Assembly (NCBI RefSeq): GCF_012932425.1
Contig: NZ_JAAIII010000006.1
Location: 124,001 to 188,000 of the forward strand
Source of the DNA: Bifidobacterium oedipodis
GTDB taxonomy: Bacteria; Actinomycetota; Actinomycetes; Actinomycetales; Bifidobacteriaceae
Reading direction: 5' to 3'
DNA length: 64,000 nucleotides
The notes below the pieces were generated by a model. It was not told the origin of the DNA, ran no database searches, and saw only the letters and a list, made by a program, of their open reading frames with translations. The translations under genes and the position numbers were made by a program. This document shows positions 1 through 12,172 of this stretch, one piece after another; the first letter of the stretch is position 1, and every line of letters begins with the position of its first letter.

Positions 1-390
1 TGTGACGATCAGGCCTTCGCCGGCCAGTGCCTCGGTGCCGGATCCCACCGCCAATCCCTGCGTCACGCCGTCCATGGTCTGGGGGTTACCGGCTTTGCCG
101 ATGGCGGAGATTTTGCCGTCTTTGATGCCGATATCGGCTTTGTAGATGCCGGTGTAGTCCACGATCAGCGCGTTGGTGATCACAGTATCGGGTGATTCGG
201 CGTCGGACTGCACCGAGGATTGTCCCATGCCGTCGCGGAAGGATTTGCCACCACCGAACTTCAGTTCGTCACCGTAGCGAGTGCAGTCACGTTCCACTTC
301 GATAATCAGGCTGGTGTCGCCCAAGCGCACGCGATCGCCCGTGGTGGGACCGAACATGCCTGCATAGTCACGTCTGGAAATCGTCTTCAT
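1..390 (-). CDS. ureC: Urease alpha subunit (N-terminal part, runs off the window)
   Basis: UreC is the catalytic, nickel-binding subunit of urease, which hydrolyses urea to ammonia and carbamate in the cytoplasm. Only about the first 130 residues lie in the window. The reading begins [20 protein letters not shown] and continues with [15 protein letters not shown] and [15 protein letters not shown], the hallmark N-terminus of UreC. The nickel ligands and catalytic flap lie outside the window. The ATG at 388-390 overlaps the stop of the upstream ureAB gene (ATGA), so the two should be translationally coupled. The remaining urease accessory genes (ureE, F, G, D) would be expected further left but cannot be seen. 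Confidence 0.95.
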   Translation of the reverse strand, partial: MKTISRRDYAGMFGPTTGDRVRLGDTSLIIEVERDCTRYGDELKFGGGKSFRDGMGQSSVQSDAESPDTVITNALIVDYTGIYKADIGIKDGKISAIGKAGNPQTMDGVTQGLAVGSGTEALAGEGLIVT

Positions 391-1106
391 CGTGCGTCCT
401 CCCCGTTATGCGCCGAGTCCTCGTCATCCATGCCCAAAAATCCCCGTTCGCGCGCGGCCTGGAACGCCGCCTCGCGCACCGCAGAATCGTCCAGCTTCCC
501 TTCGACCAACTGTGCGAAGCCATGTGCCTCACGAGTGCCGCCAAAGTCAATCAGCTGCACGCGATGCGATTCGCCCGGCTCGAAGCGCACGGCAGTGCCG
601 GCGGCGATGTCCAAGTGTTTACCCCACGCGGCTTTGCGGTCGAAGCGCAGGTATTTGTTCGCTTCGAAGAAGTGATAGTGGGATCCGACCTGAATCGGAC
701 GGTCGGCGGTGTTGGTCACGTCGATTTCGATGGCTTCAGTGCCAGGATTGAGCACCAGATCGCCATCGGCCGGCATGTATTCGCCGGGCACAAGCGTTTC
801 GGTGGTTTCCACCGGATCATGGATGGATACGAGTTTGGTGCCGTCGGGGAAGGTGGCTTCAACCTCGACCTCGTGAATCATTTCGGCCACGCCGTCCATC
901 ACGTCGTCCGCGCTTACGATGGTGCGCCCGTAGGCCATGAGTTCGGCCACCGTATGGCCTTCGCGCGCCCGTTCCATCACTTCGGAACTGATCAGCGCCA
1001 CCGTTTCCGGATAATTGAGCTTTACTCCGCGTGCCCGCCGCTCCTTGGCGAGCTCTCCTGCCAAGTGCAGGAGCAGTTTGTCGGTTTCCCTCGGCGTCAG
1101 TCTCAT
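387..1106 (-). CDS. ureAB: Urease fused gamma/beta subunit (UreA-UreB fusion)
   Basis: A structural subunit of urease. Residues 1-100 are the gamma-type domain ([20 protein letters not shown], then [20 protein letters not shown]). Residues from about 105 on are the beta-type domain ([16 protein letters not shown], then [20 protein letters not shown]). Most bacteria encode the two separately; fusions of about 239 residues occur in some bifidobacteria and in Helicobacter UreA. The start at 1106 was chosen because the gamma domain begins exactly there and a GAAGGGAA ribosome site precedes it; an upstream in-frame extension to 1217 has no homology. It overlaps ureC by 4 bp. Upstream lies the restriction-modification pair, so the distance to the urea transporter is unusual. 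Confidence 0.95.
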   Translation of the reverse strand: MRLTPRETDKLLLHLAGELAKERRARGVKLNYPETVALISSEVMERAREGHTVAELMAYGRTIVSADDVMDGVAEMIHEVEVEATFPDGTKLVSIHDPVETTETLVPGEYMPADGDLVLNPGTEAIEIDVTNTADRPIQVGSHYHFFEANKYLRFDRKAAWGKHLDIAAGTAVRFEPGESHRVQLIDFGGTREAHGFAQLVEGKLDDSAVREAAFQAARERGFLGMDDEDSAHNGEDAR

Positions 1107-1437
1107 GCAATTCCCTTCATTCCGCCAATTGATGCAACATGGCCTGCACCATGTGGTCATGGTTATTGCCACGATTGTCGTTCCAGCGAGTATTGTTGCA
1201 TCACTGTTTTTCGACAAGATGACCGGAGGAAATACACAGGTTACAATTGCGTAGAAATCAACCGTCTACGGGGCACGAGATGCTTACAATCGCACACAAT
1301 TCGTCCCGTCAGTCTCAGAAAATCGTTGCCGACCAATGCACAGCCTGATAACGCAGATCGACGGATTCGGATGTCAACGATACAGTAACGTACCTTCACA
1401 CGCAGTCTGTGAAAAACAATCGAAAAACTTCCTTGCT
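1107..1437. other. Intergenic region upstream of ureAB
   Basis: This 331-nt stretch between ureAB and the end of the restriction gene is AT-richer than its neighbours and has no convincing gene on either strand. It presumably holds the ureAB promoter. No clear intrinsic terminator was seen after the restriction gene, so read-through into ureAB is possible. Confidence 0.5.
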
Positions 1438-2076
1438 TTACAAGACCACGTAGCCAATTCCACCGCCAATACTCATCTTCAAATGCTGAACCGCCTCTTG
1501 GACAACCAGCTCGGGCTTTTCTTCTCTCGCTGGATATTTGGAGGCCCAAGGACGCCCTGGATGCAAAGTATCCCACCGAGATCGTCTACCGTTAGCGCGT
1601 CCACTCCCAGGATCATGATTCCCGAAACCGTCAATCAGCGTATTCCACAACGGCTGGTACATGGTGATCATGGCAGTTTCCGCCATCGGCACCCAGATAT
1701 AGGACAGAATAAGCATTTTTACCGAAAAATCAGCAATGTCCAGATTCGTCGCCTGCCGAATCGACTTGCAATGATCCTTCAACCTTGTATAAAGCTCCTT
1801 GCCGGAAAAATCATCAGGAGCAATATCCTTGCCTTTACGTGTCGAGGGAGCAGCCTTGCCGATATAAATCGGCCATGATCCTGCCTTACGCCTGTTCTGA
1901 TCGCCCAGTAATCGATAGGGCTGAAAATCCCCCTCATAAAACAGCACATACACACCCGGCCCGTCGAATGATTCAAGCTCGGCCAATGGCACATTCTCCG
2001 ATCTCATCAAAGCATCTGATATCGAAGCTGAAATTGATTCGTATGCCAAAGGATTAAACAAATCAGGCTGCTGCAT
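1438..2076 (-). CDS. Eco29kI-type restriction endonuclease (GIY-YIG nuclease fold)
   Basis: A type II restriction enzyme of the GIY-YIG superfamily, resembling R.Eco29kI (family target CCGCGG) in length (about 212-214 residues) and motif layout. Counting from the earlier start at 2082, the GVY element is at residues 43-45, YIGKA at 73-77, the Arg-x3-His pair at R100/H104, a Glu at about 136 (VPMAET) and a late Asn (LWNTLIDGFGNHD). The ATG at 2076 sits 8-9 nt after a GGAGG site; the ATG at 2082 is only 3 nt from it. The gene overlaps the 3' end of the methyltransferase gene, so both are one transcript with methylase first. Base composition is lower in GC than the urease genes around it, which suggests acquisition by transfer. 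Target specificity is inferred from family resemblance only. Confidence 0.85.
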   Translation of the reverse strand: MQQPDLFNPLAYESISASISDALMRSENVPLAELESFDGPGVYVLFYEGDFQPYRLLGDQNRRKAGSWPIYIGKAAPSTRKGKDIAPDDFSGKELYTRLKDHCKSIRQATNLDIADFSVKMLILSYIWVPMAETAMITMYQPLWNTLIDGFGNHDPGSGRANGRRSRWDTLHPGRPWASKYPAREEKPELVVQEAVQHLKMSIGGGIGYVVL

Positions 2077-3292
2077 GCGCATTCACCTCCACTATATTCG
2101 TTGTCGAATGGGTCAACGCAAACAAATCCTCATCCATGGAATGAGAAATCTCGTCTTGTCGCAGCGCAATAGCCACTGACGAAGCAACGACCTGCGCTAA
2201 ACGAACTGGCACGGCATTGCCGATCTGCCGCATGGTTTCTCCCCATGCCCCCGAGAAACAATACGCGTCGGGAAAAGTCTGAATACGAGCGGCCTCACGA
2301 GTGCTGAAATACCGGACTCGACCGTCCGGGTACCGAATCATGTTCTCTCCGCCGGGCACGCCATGCACTCCAGCCTTGATAGCCTTCGATGGCTCATCCA
2401 AAACCGAACCGGTGTGTCCTGGATACATTTTTGCCCCATGTTGGGCAATATGATTGGGCCAAACCGCATTTTCCGCATCCTTCGGAGCCGGCAGTCCCTC
2501 CAGCGCATCACGCACCGTACACCAAGGCTTCAAGCCGGGATTCCCCTGACGACATGACAATGGATGCCTCTGCCGCCGAGAGACCTGACGAACATCCCAA
2601 TAATCATCCGTCTGCTGCGCAGCGGCAAGAGCCGCCCCTGAATGAGTGGGTTCAGGGAAAGCCCATTGCGCATTAACATCCGAACGGAAACCGACCATAA
2701 TGACCCGATGACGATGCTGCGGCACACCATAGTCGGCAGCATCCACCAGAGTCGGCACAACCTCATATCGAAGTTCATCGTGCACACCATTGGTGTGTTC
2801 CCTAGACAATCGAGTGAGATGGTCCTTCCAGCTTTCTCCCTCGTTCGCGGTCAACAACGGGTGCTGCAGCCTCAATAGAATGTACGCATAATAATCAGCG
2901 AATGATGAGCGCAATAGCCCCTTGACATTCTCGACGATGAATGCCCGGGGACGCAGCTCAGCCAGAGCATGAGTCATGGCGGGAAACATATCCCTAGGAT
3001 CTAGCGCCGCACGAGCCAAGCCGCCCAGACTAAATGGCTGGCATGGAGGCCCACCGGCCAGCAGATCCAGATCATCTCCAAATTGCGACCAATCCACTGT
3101 GCGCACATCGCCTTCGATAATTGAGGTACCGCGTAACAACGGATAGTCGCGACCCTGATTCAACCGCAACGTATCACAGGAGTTTCGCTCCCACTCAATA
3201 GCGGCATCATGAGAGAAACCTGCTAATGCGGATCCCAACAACAAGCCGCCGCCGCCTGCAAACAGCTCTATACTTCTCACGCCACACTCCAT
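2063..3292 (-). CDS. DNA (cytosine-5-)-methyltransferase of the Eco29kI-type system
   Basis: The modification enzyme of the R-M pair; it methylates cytosine C5 using S-adenosylmethionine. Visible C5-MTase motifs in order: motif I SIELFAGGGGLLLG, motif IV GGPPCQPFSLGG with the catalytic Cys, motif VI PRAFIVENVKG, motif VIII QHRHRVIMVGFR, and motif X IGNAVPVRLAQ. The variable target-recognition region lies between VIII and X. The start at 3292 (MECGVRSIELF) fits the family, whose motif I is near the N-terminus; a TTG at 3382 or ATG at 3373 would give a longer form. It overlaps the nuclease gene at its 3' end. CCGCGG sites occur in this window (for example near 4745 and 4909), so host DNA would need protection. 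Confidence 0.92.
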   Translation of the reverse strand: MECGVRSIELFAGGGGLLLGSALAGFSHDAAIEWERNSCDTLRLNQGRDYPLLRGTSIIEGDVRTVDWSQFGDDLDLLAGGPPCQPFSLGGLARAALDPRDMFPAMTHALAELRPRAFIVENVKGLLRSSFADYYAYILLRLQHPLLTANEGESWKDHLTRLSREHTNGVHDELRYEVVPTLVDAADYGVPQHRHRVIMVGFRSDVNAQWAFPEPTHSGAALAAAQQTDDYWDVRQVSRRQRHPLSCRQGNPGLKPWCTVRDALEGLPAPKDAENAVWPNHIAQHGAKMYPGHTGSVLDEPSKAIKAGVHGVPGGENMIRYPDGRVRYFSTREAARIQTFPDAYCFSGAWGETMRQIGNAVPVRLAQVVASSVAIALRQDEISHSMDEDLFALTHSTTNIVEVNAHAAA

Positions 3293-3420
3293 CCCAATAC
3301 AGGCATGCACCTCAACTCTCTTCAAATATATCAGGGAGAAGCAAACGTCTCGTGGGCCCTCTCCAAATCTCATTCGAGACAATCAATCCGAATTGCTGAG
3401 CCTTCTTTGCTTTGATAACA

Positions 3421-3480
3421 ACCAAATCGAATACAAAGTGAGCGAACATCCGCTGATGGCGAATGTCCGCTCGCCTCACT
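3421..3480 (-). terminator. Terminator-like hairpin after urtE
   Basis: On the minus strand an imperfect stem (GCGGACATTC pairing with GGATGTTCGC, closed by AGTGAG/CTCACT) is followed by TTTGTATTCG. It lies directly after the urtE stop and before the methyltransferase gene, separating the transporter operon from the R-M pair. Confidence 0.55.
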
Positions 3481-3487
3481 GTTCCGC

Positions 3488-4200
3488 CTACACTCTCATG
3501 GATTCCTTGGCTTCGGCCACGGCCGCCGGACCACCGTCACCGGCGGCGATGAACCGTCCGGCGGCGAGCACATAGTAGCGGTCCGCGCGTTCGACGGCGA
3601 ACTGCACCTTCTGCTCGACCAGAATCACGCCGATGCCCTTGTCTTCAGACATCGAACGAATCGAACACTGGATATCGGCCACAATATTCGGCTGAATACC
3701 TTCGGTCGGCTCGTCCAGAATCATGAGCTTCGGGCGCGTGATCAGGGCGCGTGCGATGGCCAGCTGCTGACGTTGGCCACCGGAAAGCAGACCAGCGCGG
3801 CGATCACGGAATTCCTTCAACACCGGGAAAGCTTCGACGGCCTCCTCGTAGCGTTCGGCGGATTCGACGCCGAAGCGGTCGGCCACCACATGCAGGTTCT
3901 CATCCACGGTCATGGTGCCGAACGACTGCTGGCCCTGCGGCACGAACGCCATGCCGGCGCGGATACGCTGATTCGGCGCGGCTTTGGTCATGTCGTTGCC
4001 ATCAAACACAAGCTTGCCGCTCGAAACCGGCAGCAGGCCGAGCACGGCCTTGAGCAGTGTGGTTTTGCCGGCACCGTTGTTGCCTACGATGCTCACCCAT
4101 TGCCCAGGGTCAACGGCGAATGAGATGTCGTTAATCACCGTCACTTTGCCATAGCCCGTGCTCAGTCCCTGCACCGACAGCATCGGCTGATTCGCGTCCG

Positions 4201-4204
<4 letters not shown>
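3488..4204 (-). CDS. urtE: Urea ABC transporter ATP-binding protein UrtE
   Basis: One of two ATPases of the urea importer (branched-chain amino acid transporter family, LivF-like). 238 residues, the usual length. Walker A is GNNGAGKTTLLKA, the signature is LLSGGQRQQLAIARAL, and Walker B is RPKLMILDEPTEGIQP. Its start overlaps the urtD stop by 4 bp and is preceded by GGGAGGTGAAC. It is the last gene of a five-gene transporter operon whose neighbours are urease genes, which supports urea rather than amino acids as substrate. Confidence 0.93.
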
Positions 4205-5120
<916 letters not shown>

Positions 5121-5124
<4 letters not shown>

Positions 5125-6248
5125 GCCTTCACCGCCTTCGCCGACGTAGGAACGGCACTAGCCGCGCCCGCACCGACACCCGACTTGCCGATGCCGATCC
5201 TGTCTTTCAGCCACGGCCACACGCCTTTGAACTGTCCCAAGCCCATGGGCACGAAGGCGATCACCAGGATGAACATCGCGCCTTCGATATAGGTCCATGC
5301 GCTCGGATACGCCTCGGAAAGCTGGGTTTCAGCAAAACGCACGATTAGCGTGCCGACAACCGGCCCCAGCAGGGTGGTGCGTCCGCCGATTACCACGCCG
5401 GCCAGCATCAGGATGGAGGGTGTCACGCCGATATCGGAAGGGGAGATGATGCCGACAACCGGCACGAACATGGCACCGCCCACGCCGGCGAACATCGCGG
5501 CCAGTGAGAAGACGAACACCTTGATCGAGGCAGGATTGTAGCCGAGGAACTTCATGCGGTTCTCCTGATCGCGCACGCCGATCACCAGCTCGCCCATGAA
5601 GGAGTGACGAATCCAATAGGTCAGCAGCATCATCACGAGCACGCAGAACGCGCAGATGTAGTAGATCATCTGCTTGTTGGCCGGGTCGGTCAGATCGTAG
5701 CCGAAGAAGCCCTTGAAATCGCTCAGGCCGTTGGTGCCGCCGGTAGTTTTGGATTGTCCGATCAGCAGCACGGCGAAGGCTGCCACCAGTGCCTGCGAGA
5801 GGATGGCGAAATATGCGCCGCGCACGCCACGGCCGAACACCAGCAGGCCGAGCACCGCGGCGATGATGCCGGGCACTGCGACGATGCCGATTACCGCCAT
5901 CACCGGGTTGCGGAACAGTTCCCAGAAACCGGGCACCTGATCGATGCCGTACTGCGCCATGAAGTCGGGCACCTGGCCTGCACCGATGTCGGAGAGTTTC
6001 ATATGGATGGCCATCACGTAGGCACCAAGTCCGAAGAACAGGCCCTGGCCGAGGGTGAGCATGCCGCCTTGGCCCCAGGCCAGGCCGATACCCACGGCCA
6101 CCATCGCATAGCACAGGTATTTGGCCAGCAGACCAAGGTTGTAGGAGCTTAAGACAGCCGGCGCGAGGAAAATCAGTGCCACGGCGATGACCACCGCAAA
6201 CCAGACCTTGTGCTTGGCGTACAGTTCGCTGAGATTGAGATTATTCAT
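5121..6248 (-). CDS. urtC: Urea ABC transporter permease UrtC
   Basis: Inner-membrane permease of the urea importer (LivM family), 375 residues with about ten hydrophobic segments. The family signature around GLAWGQGGMLTLGQGLFFGLGA (residues 58-79) and GNPASIKVFVFSLAAMFAG-like C-terminal transmembrane block are present. The ATG at 6248 follows GGGAGGCCTGCA. Coupled to urtD by a 4-bp overlap; 12 nt from urtB. Confidence 0.92.
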
Positions 6249-6260
6249 TGCAGGCCTCCC

Positions 6261-7145
6261 TTACGCCAGGTTCCTGGAGCGGATGGAAACCAGTCCCTGC
6301 GGGCGGAACTGGAGGAACAGCACGACGATCAGGAACACCGCAACCTGACCGACCGATGCCGAAGTAGGCAATTCGATCCACGACTGAGCGAGGCCCAGCA
6401 CGAAGGAGGCGATTACCGCGCCCTTAAGCTGTCCGACGCCGCCGGCCACCACTACAAGGAAGGCTTGCACGATGAACGTGGTGCCGAAGTTGTAGCTGAT
6501 CGAGTTGAGCAGGCTGAGCGCCACACCGGCCACACCGGCCAGGCCGGAGCCCAAGAAGAACGTCACATGATCAACGGTTTTGGTGGAGATGCCGGAGACT
6601 TCGGCCAGATCACGGTTCTCGCCGGTGGCGCGAATCTGACGGCCGAGCGGCGTGAATTTCAGCACCGCATACAGCGCGGCCACGCACACAATCGACAGCA
6701 GGAAGATGAACAGTCGCGCGGCGGAGAAGCTGTAGCCGAACAGTGTGACCGGCTGGGTGAGCGCCGCCGGTGCCTGAGCGTATACGCCGGAGGAGCCGAA
6801 GATGTCGCGTGCGAGCTGTTGCAAGACCAATGAGACGCCAAAGGTGACCAGCAGCGTGTCCAGCGGACGTGTGCGCATGCGTTCGAGCAATGTCACGTCA
6901 AGCAGCAGGCCCAGCAGGCCGGCGACGATGAAACCGACCACCAATGCCACGGCCAAGGCCACGGTTTTGGAGCCGATGATGGAGCTCATCACGTAGGCCG
7001 TGTAGGCGCCGGCCATCATGAATTCACCGTGGGCGTTGTTGATCACGCCCATCTGGCCGAACGTCAGTGACAAGCCGAGCGCGGCCAACAGCAGAATCGA
7101 ACCGTTGGACAGGCCGGCGACGATTTGGGGGAAGATCATACCCAT
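6261..7145 (-). CDS. urtB: Urea ABC transporter permease UrtB
   Basis: Second membrane permease of the urea importer (LivH family), 294 residues. It shows the typical N-terminus IVAGLSNGSILLLAALGLSL, the conserved GQMGVINNAHGEFMMAGAYT element, and several hydrophobic helices ending in IVVLFLQFRPQGL. A ribosome site AAGAAGGG precedes the ATG. It sits between urtA and urtC in the standard urtABCDE order. Confidence 0.93.
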   Translation of the reverse strand: MGMIFPQIVAGLSNGSILLLAALGLSLTFGQMGVINNAHGEFMMAGAYTAYVMSSIIGSKTVALAVALVVGFIVAGLLGLLLDVTLLERMRTRPLDTLLVTFGVSLVLQQLARDIFGSSGVYAQAPAALTQPVTLFGYSFSAARLFIFLLSIVCVAALYAVLKFTPLGRQIRATGENRDLAEVSGISTKTVDHVTFFLGSGLAGVAGVALSLLNSISYNFGTTFIVQAFLVVVAGGVGQLKGAVIASFVLGLAQSWIELPTSASVGQVAVFLIVVLFLQFRPQGLVSIRSRNLA

Positions 7146-7166
7146 GTCAAACCCTTCTTCCTGTTC

Positions 7167-8459
7167 TTACTTGTTCACGCTGGCGCTCAGCGAGGCGGCC
7201 CAGTCGTAGGTTTTGAGGTACGGATCCGGCGCGATGGGGCCATCGGACTGCCAGACGGTGTGAATCAGCGAATCCTCGCCGATTTTGCCGATGTATGAGG
7301 TTTTGTAGATGTGGTGGTTCTCGCCGTCCACCTTGACCGTGCCTTCCGGGGCGTCGAAGGTGACGCCGTCGGCCGCAGCCTTGACCTTATCCACGTCGAA
7401 GCTTTTGGCCTTCTCCACCATGCCCTTCCACAGGTAGACGGAGGTGTAGGCCGATTCCATCGGATCGGAGGTGGGTTTGTTGGCGCCGTACTTGGCTTTG
7501 AAGTCCTTGACGAATTTCTTGTTTTCCGCGCTGTCGAGCGTCTGGTAGTAGTTCCAGGCGGTGAGCTGGCCGAGCACGTTGTCCACGCCGATGGCGGCGA
7601 CTTCTTCCTCAGCAATAGACATGGAGATCACCGGCACTTGGTCGGCGGTCAAACCTGAGGCCTTGTATTCCTTGAAGAATGCGACGTTGGAATCGCCGTT
7701 CAGGGTGTTGACCACCGCATCCGCGCCGGAGAACTTGAGCTTGTTAACGATGGTGGTGAAGTCGGTGGAGCCCATCGGCGTGTATTCCTCGCCGACGACC
7801 TCCATGCCGTTGCCCTCGGCGTAGGCTTTGACCACGCGATTGGCGGTTTGCGGGAACACATAGTCAGAGCCGACCAGGAACAGTTTCTTATGCCCCTGTT
7901 CCTTGAGATAGTCGAGGGCCGGCACGATTTGCTGGTTCGGCGCCGCGCCCGTATAGAAGATATTCGGGGAGGATTCCATACCCTCGTACTGCAACGGATA
8001 GAACAGCAGCGCATTGTCCGCTTCGAACACCGGCAGCATGGCCTTGCGGGAAGATGAGGTCCAGCCGCCGAATACCGCGGCCACACACTCCTTTTCAATC
8101 AGGGAGCGGGCTTTTTCGGCGAATACTGCCGGCTCGGACTTGCCATCCATTTCGACCACGTCGAGCTTCTTGCCCAGCACGCCGCCATTGCTGTTGATTT
8201 CGTCAACGGCCATATGCAGCGACTTGTTCACCGTCATTTCGGAGATCGCCATCGTGCCGGACATGGAGTTGACGAAGCCGATTTTGATGGAATCGCCCGA
8301 CGTGTCCACGCAGCTGGATGCCGCGGATGATCCTGTGTCGGAGGCGTCCAAGGCCTCCTTGTCGGCCACGGTGCGCCCCCAGCCACAGCCACTGGTGGCC
8401 AGCAGCGCCACGACGACGCAGGCCGCAGCTCCCAATCTTCTGATTCGCGACATGCCCAT
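7167..8459 (-). CDS. urtA: Urea ABC transporter substrate-binding lipoprotein UrtA
   Basis: Extracellular solute-binding lipoprotein that delivers urea to UrtBCDE. Residues 1-25 are a signal peptide ending in a lipobox (LLATSGC, Cys25). The mature part begins the amide/urea-binding fold with DSIKIGFVNSMSGTMAISE and contains AAVFGGWTSSSRKAMLPVFE and LLFYPLQYEGMESSPNIFYTG-type motifs characteristic of UrtA/FmdD proteins. Length 430 is normal for the family. The ATG at 8459 follows GGGAGGGACAGG. It is the first gene of the operon; a tandem 13-bp repeat about 150-175 bp upstream is a candidate operator. Confidence 0.93.
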   Translation of the reverse strand: MGMSRIRRLGAAACVVVALLATSGCGWGRTVADKEALDASDTGSSAASSCVDTSGDSIKIGFVNSMSGTMAISEMTVNKSLHMAVDEINSNGGVLGKKLDVVEMDGKSEPAVFAEKARSLIEKECVAAVFGGWTSSSRKAMLPVFEADNALLFYPLQYEGMESSPNIFYTGAAPNQQIVPALDYLKEQGHKKLFLVGSDYVFPQTANRVVKAYAEGNGMEVVGEEYTPMGSTDFTTIVNKLKFSGADAVVNTLNGDSNVAFFKEYKASGLTADQVPVISMSIAEEEVAAIGVDNVLGQLTAWNYYQTLDSAENKKFVKDFKAKYGANKPTSDPMESAYTSVYLWKGMVEKAKSFDVDKVKAAADGVTFDAPEGTVKVDGENHHIYKTSYIGKIGEDSLIHTVWQSDGPIAPDPYLKTYDWAASLSASVNK

Positions 8460-8608
8460 ACGCCTGTCCCTCCCTCACGGTTCAGCGGGCACGGCCATCC
8501 ATCGATGCCGCACCGGCACTGGTGGATAACACAAGGCACTGTCGCAAAACAAACGACCAGTCTGGTTGCACTTATGTTTCAGGCGACTGCATTTGCATGA
8601 CGATCAGG

Positions 8609-8634
8609 TTACGGACGATTATTACGGACGATTA
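8609..8634. promoter_or_regulatory. Perfect tandem 13-bp repeat upstream of urtA
   Basis: TTACGGACGATTA occurs twice back to back (8609-8621 and 8622-8634) in the urtA upstream region. It lies between the gyrA-side terminator and the urtA start. A regulator-binding site for nitrogen control is a guess from position only. Confidence 0.45.
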
Positions 8635-8661
8635 GGTTGCGGAAGGCAAACGCATAACAAA

Positions 8662-8697
8662 ACGGCCCCTGCCGTGAAAGGCAGAGGCCGTTGAGGA
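8662..8697 (-). terminator. Bidirectional terminator after the DUF3566 gene
   Basis: A 12-bp stem with one mismatch (ACGGCCCCTGCC with GGCAGAGGCCGT, 6-nt loop) is followed by TTTTGTT on the minus strand and by AATTTTTG on the plus strand. It ends the gyrA/DUF3566 transcript. Confidence 0.8.
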
Positions 8698-8733
8698 ATT
8701 TTTGCGATGCGCTACGGCATCAGATGCTGGGCA

Positions 8734-9306
8734 TCAGTCGTCGCCGAGGGTGACGTGGATGCCGCCCACCAGCGAGCTGACCACGTTGTAGATCAGCGCG
8801 ACGATAGTGGCCAGCAGGGTAATCAGTATCACTTCGATAATGGAGAAGATGGTTACGGCGGAGACCACGGTGGTCAGGGACAGCACGTTGGTCAGATCGA
8901 AGCCGCCGGCGTCCAGACCGGTGGAAGAGACGATCTGGGTGATCTGTCCGAATACGCCGACCACGTCCAGCAGCAGCCACAGCAGGGTTGCGGCCACAAT
9001 CTGGATGATGGCGCCGGCGATGGAGAGCATGAACGACACCTTGGCCACGGACCATGCATCCACACGGGTCAGGGACAGGCTCATGCGGCGGGCGCGGGGA
9101 ATGCTGCGACGTTTGGCCGGGCGCACGGTGGTGGTACCAGACGTGGTGCCGGATTCTTCCGAACCACTGGATACGGAACGGGCCACACGCGGCGCGTGCG
9201 TTGTCTCGGGCTTCTCCTCGATCAGCGGATCAACCACATCGTGTGCGTTGTCGTCGACATTGGGCTCGATCGTCACAGGCTCGTTGTCCTCGAGGTTCTC
9301 GCTCAT
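8734..9306 (-). CDS. DUF3566 membrane protein downstream of gyrA
   Basis: A small membrane protein of the DUF3566 family, found next to gyrA in many actinobacteria; function not established. Residues 1-75 are acidic and Ser/Thr-rich, presumably disordered and cytoplasmic. The DUF3566 core starts at RRMSLSLTRVDAWSVAKVSF, followed by two hydrophobic segments (about 95-117 and 150-178). It has its own GAAGGAG site and lies 71 nt after gyrA, probably in the same transcript, which ends at the hairpin at 8662-8697. Confidence 0.85.
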   Translation of the reverse strand: MSENLEDNEPVTIEPNVDDNAHDVVDPLIEEKPETTHAPRVARSVSSGSEESGTTSGTTTVRPAKRRSIPRARRMSLSLTRVDAWSVAKVSFMLSIAGAIIQIVAATLLWLLLDVVGVFGQITQIVSSTGLDAGGFDLTNVLSLTTVVSAVTIFSIIEVILITLLATIVALIYNVVSSLVGGIHVTLGDD

Positions 9307-9377
9307 CGTTGCTCCTTCACGGGCTTATCGGTAGCCTCTGCTTTGAAGCAGAGACTACCAGTGTTCCACGACTCGGC

Positions 9378-12107
<2,730 letters not shown>

Positions 12108-12172
12108 AACTGTTTTCCTTTATCGCTGGCTTGTGTGCTGAAGTGTTGTTATGTTCCGGAAAGATCAGGAGA

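Noticed and set aside
1241-1576. A 111-codon frame upstream of ureAB
   Set aside because: It overlaps the restriction nuclease gene in another frame and lacks a ribosome site or motif.
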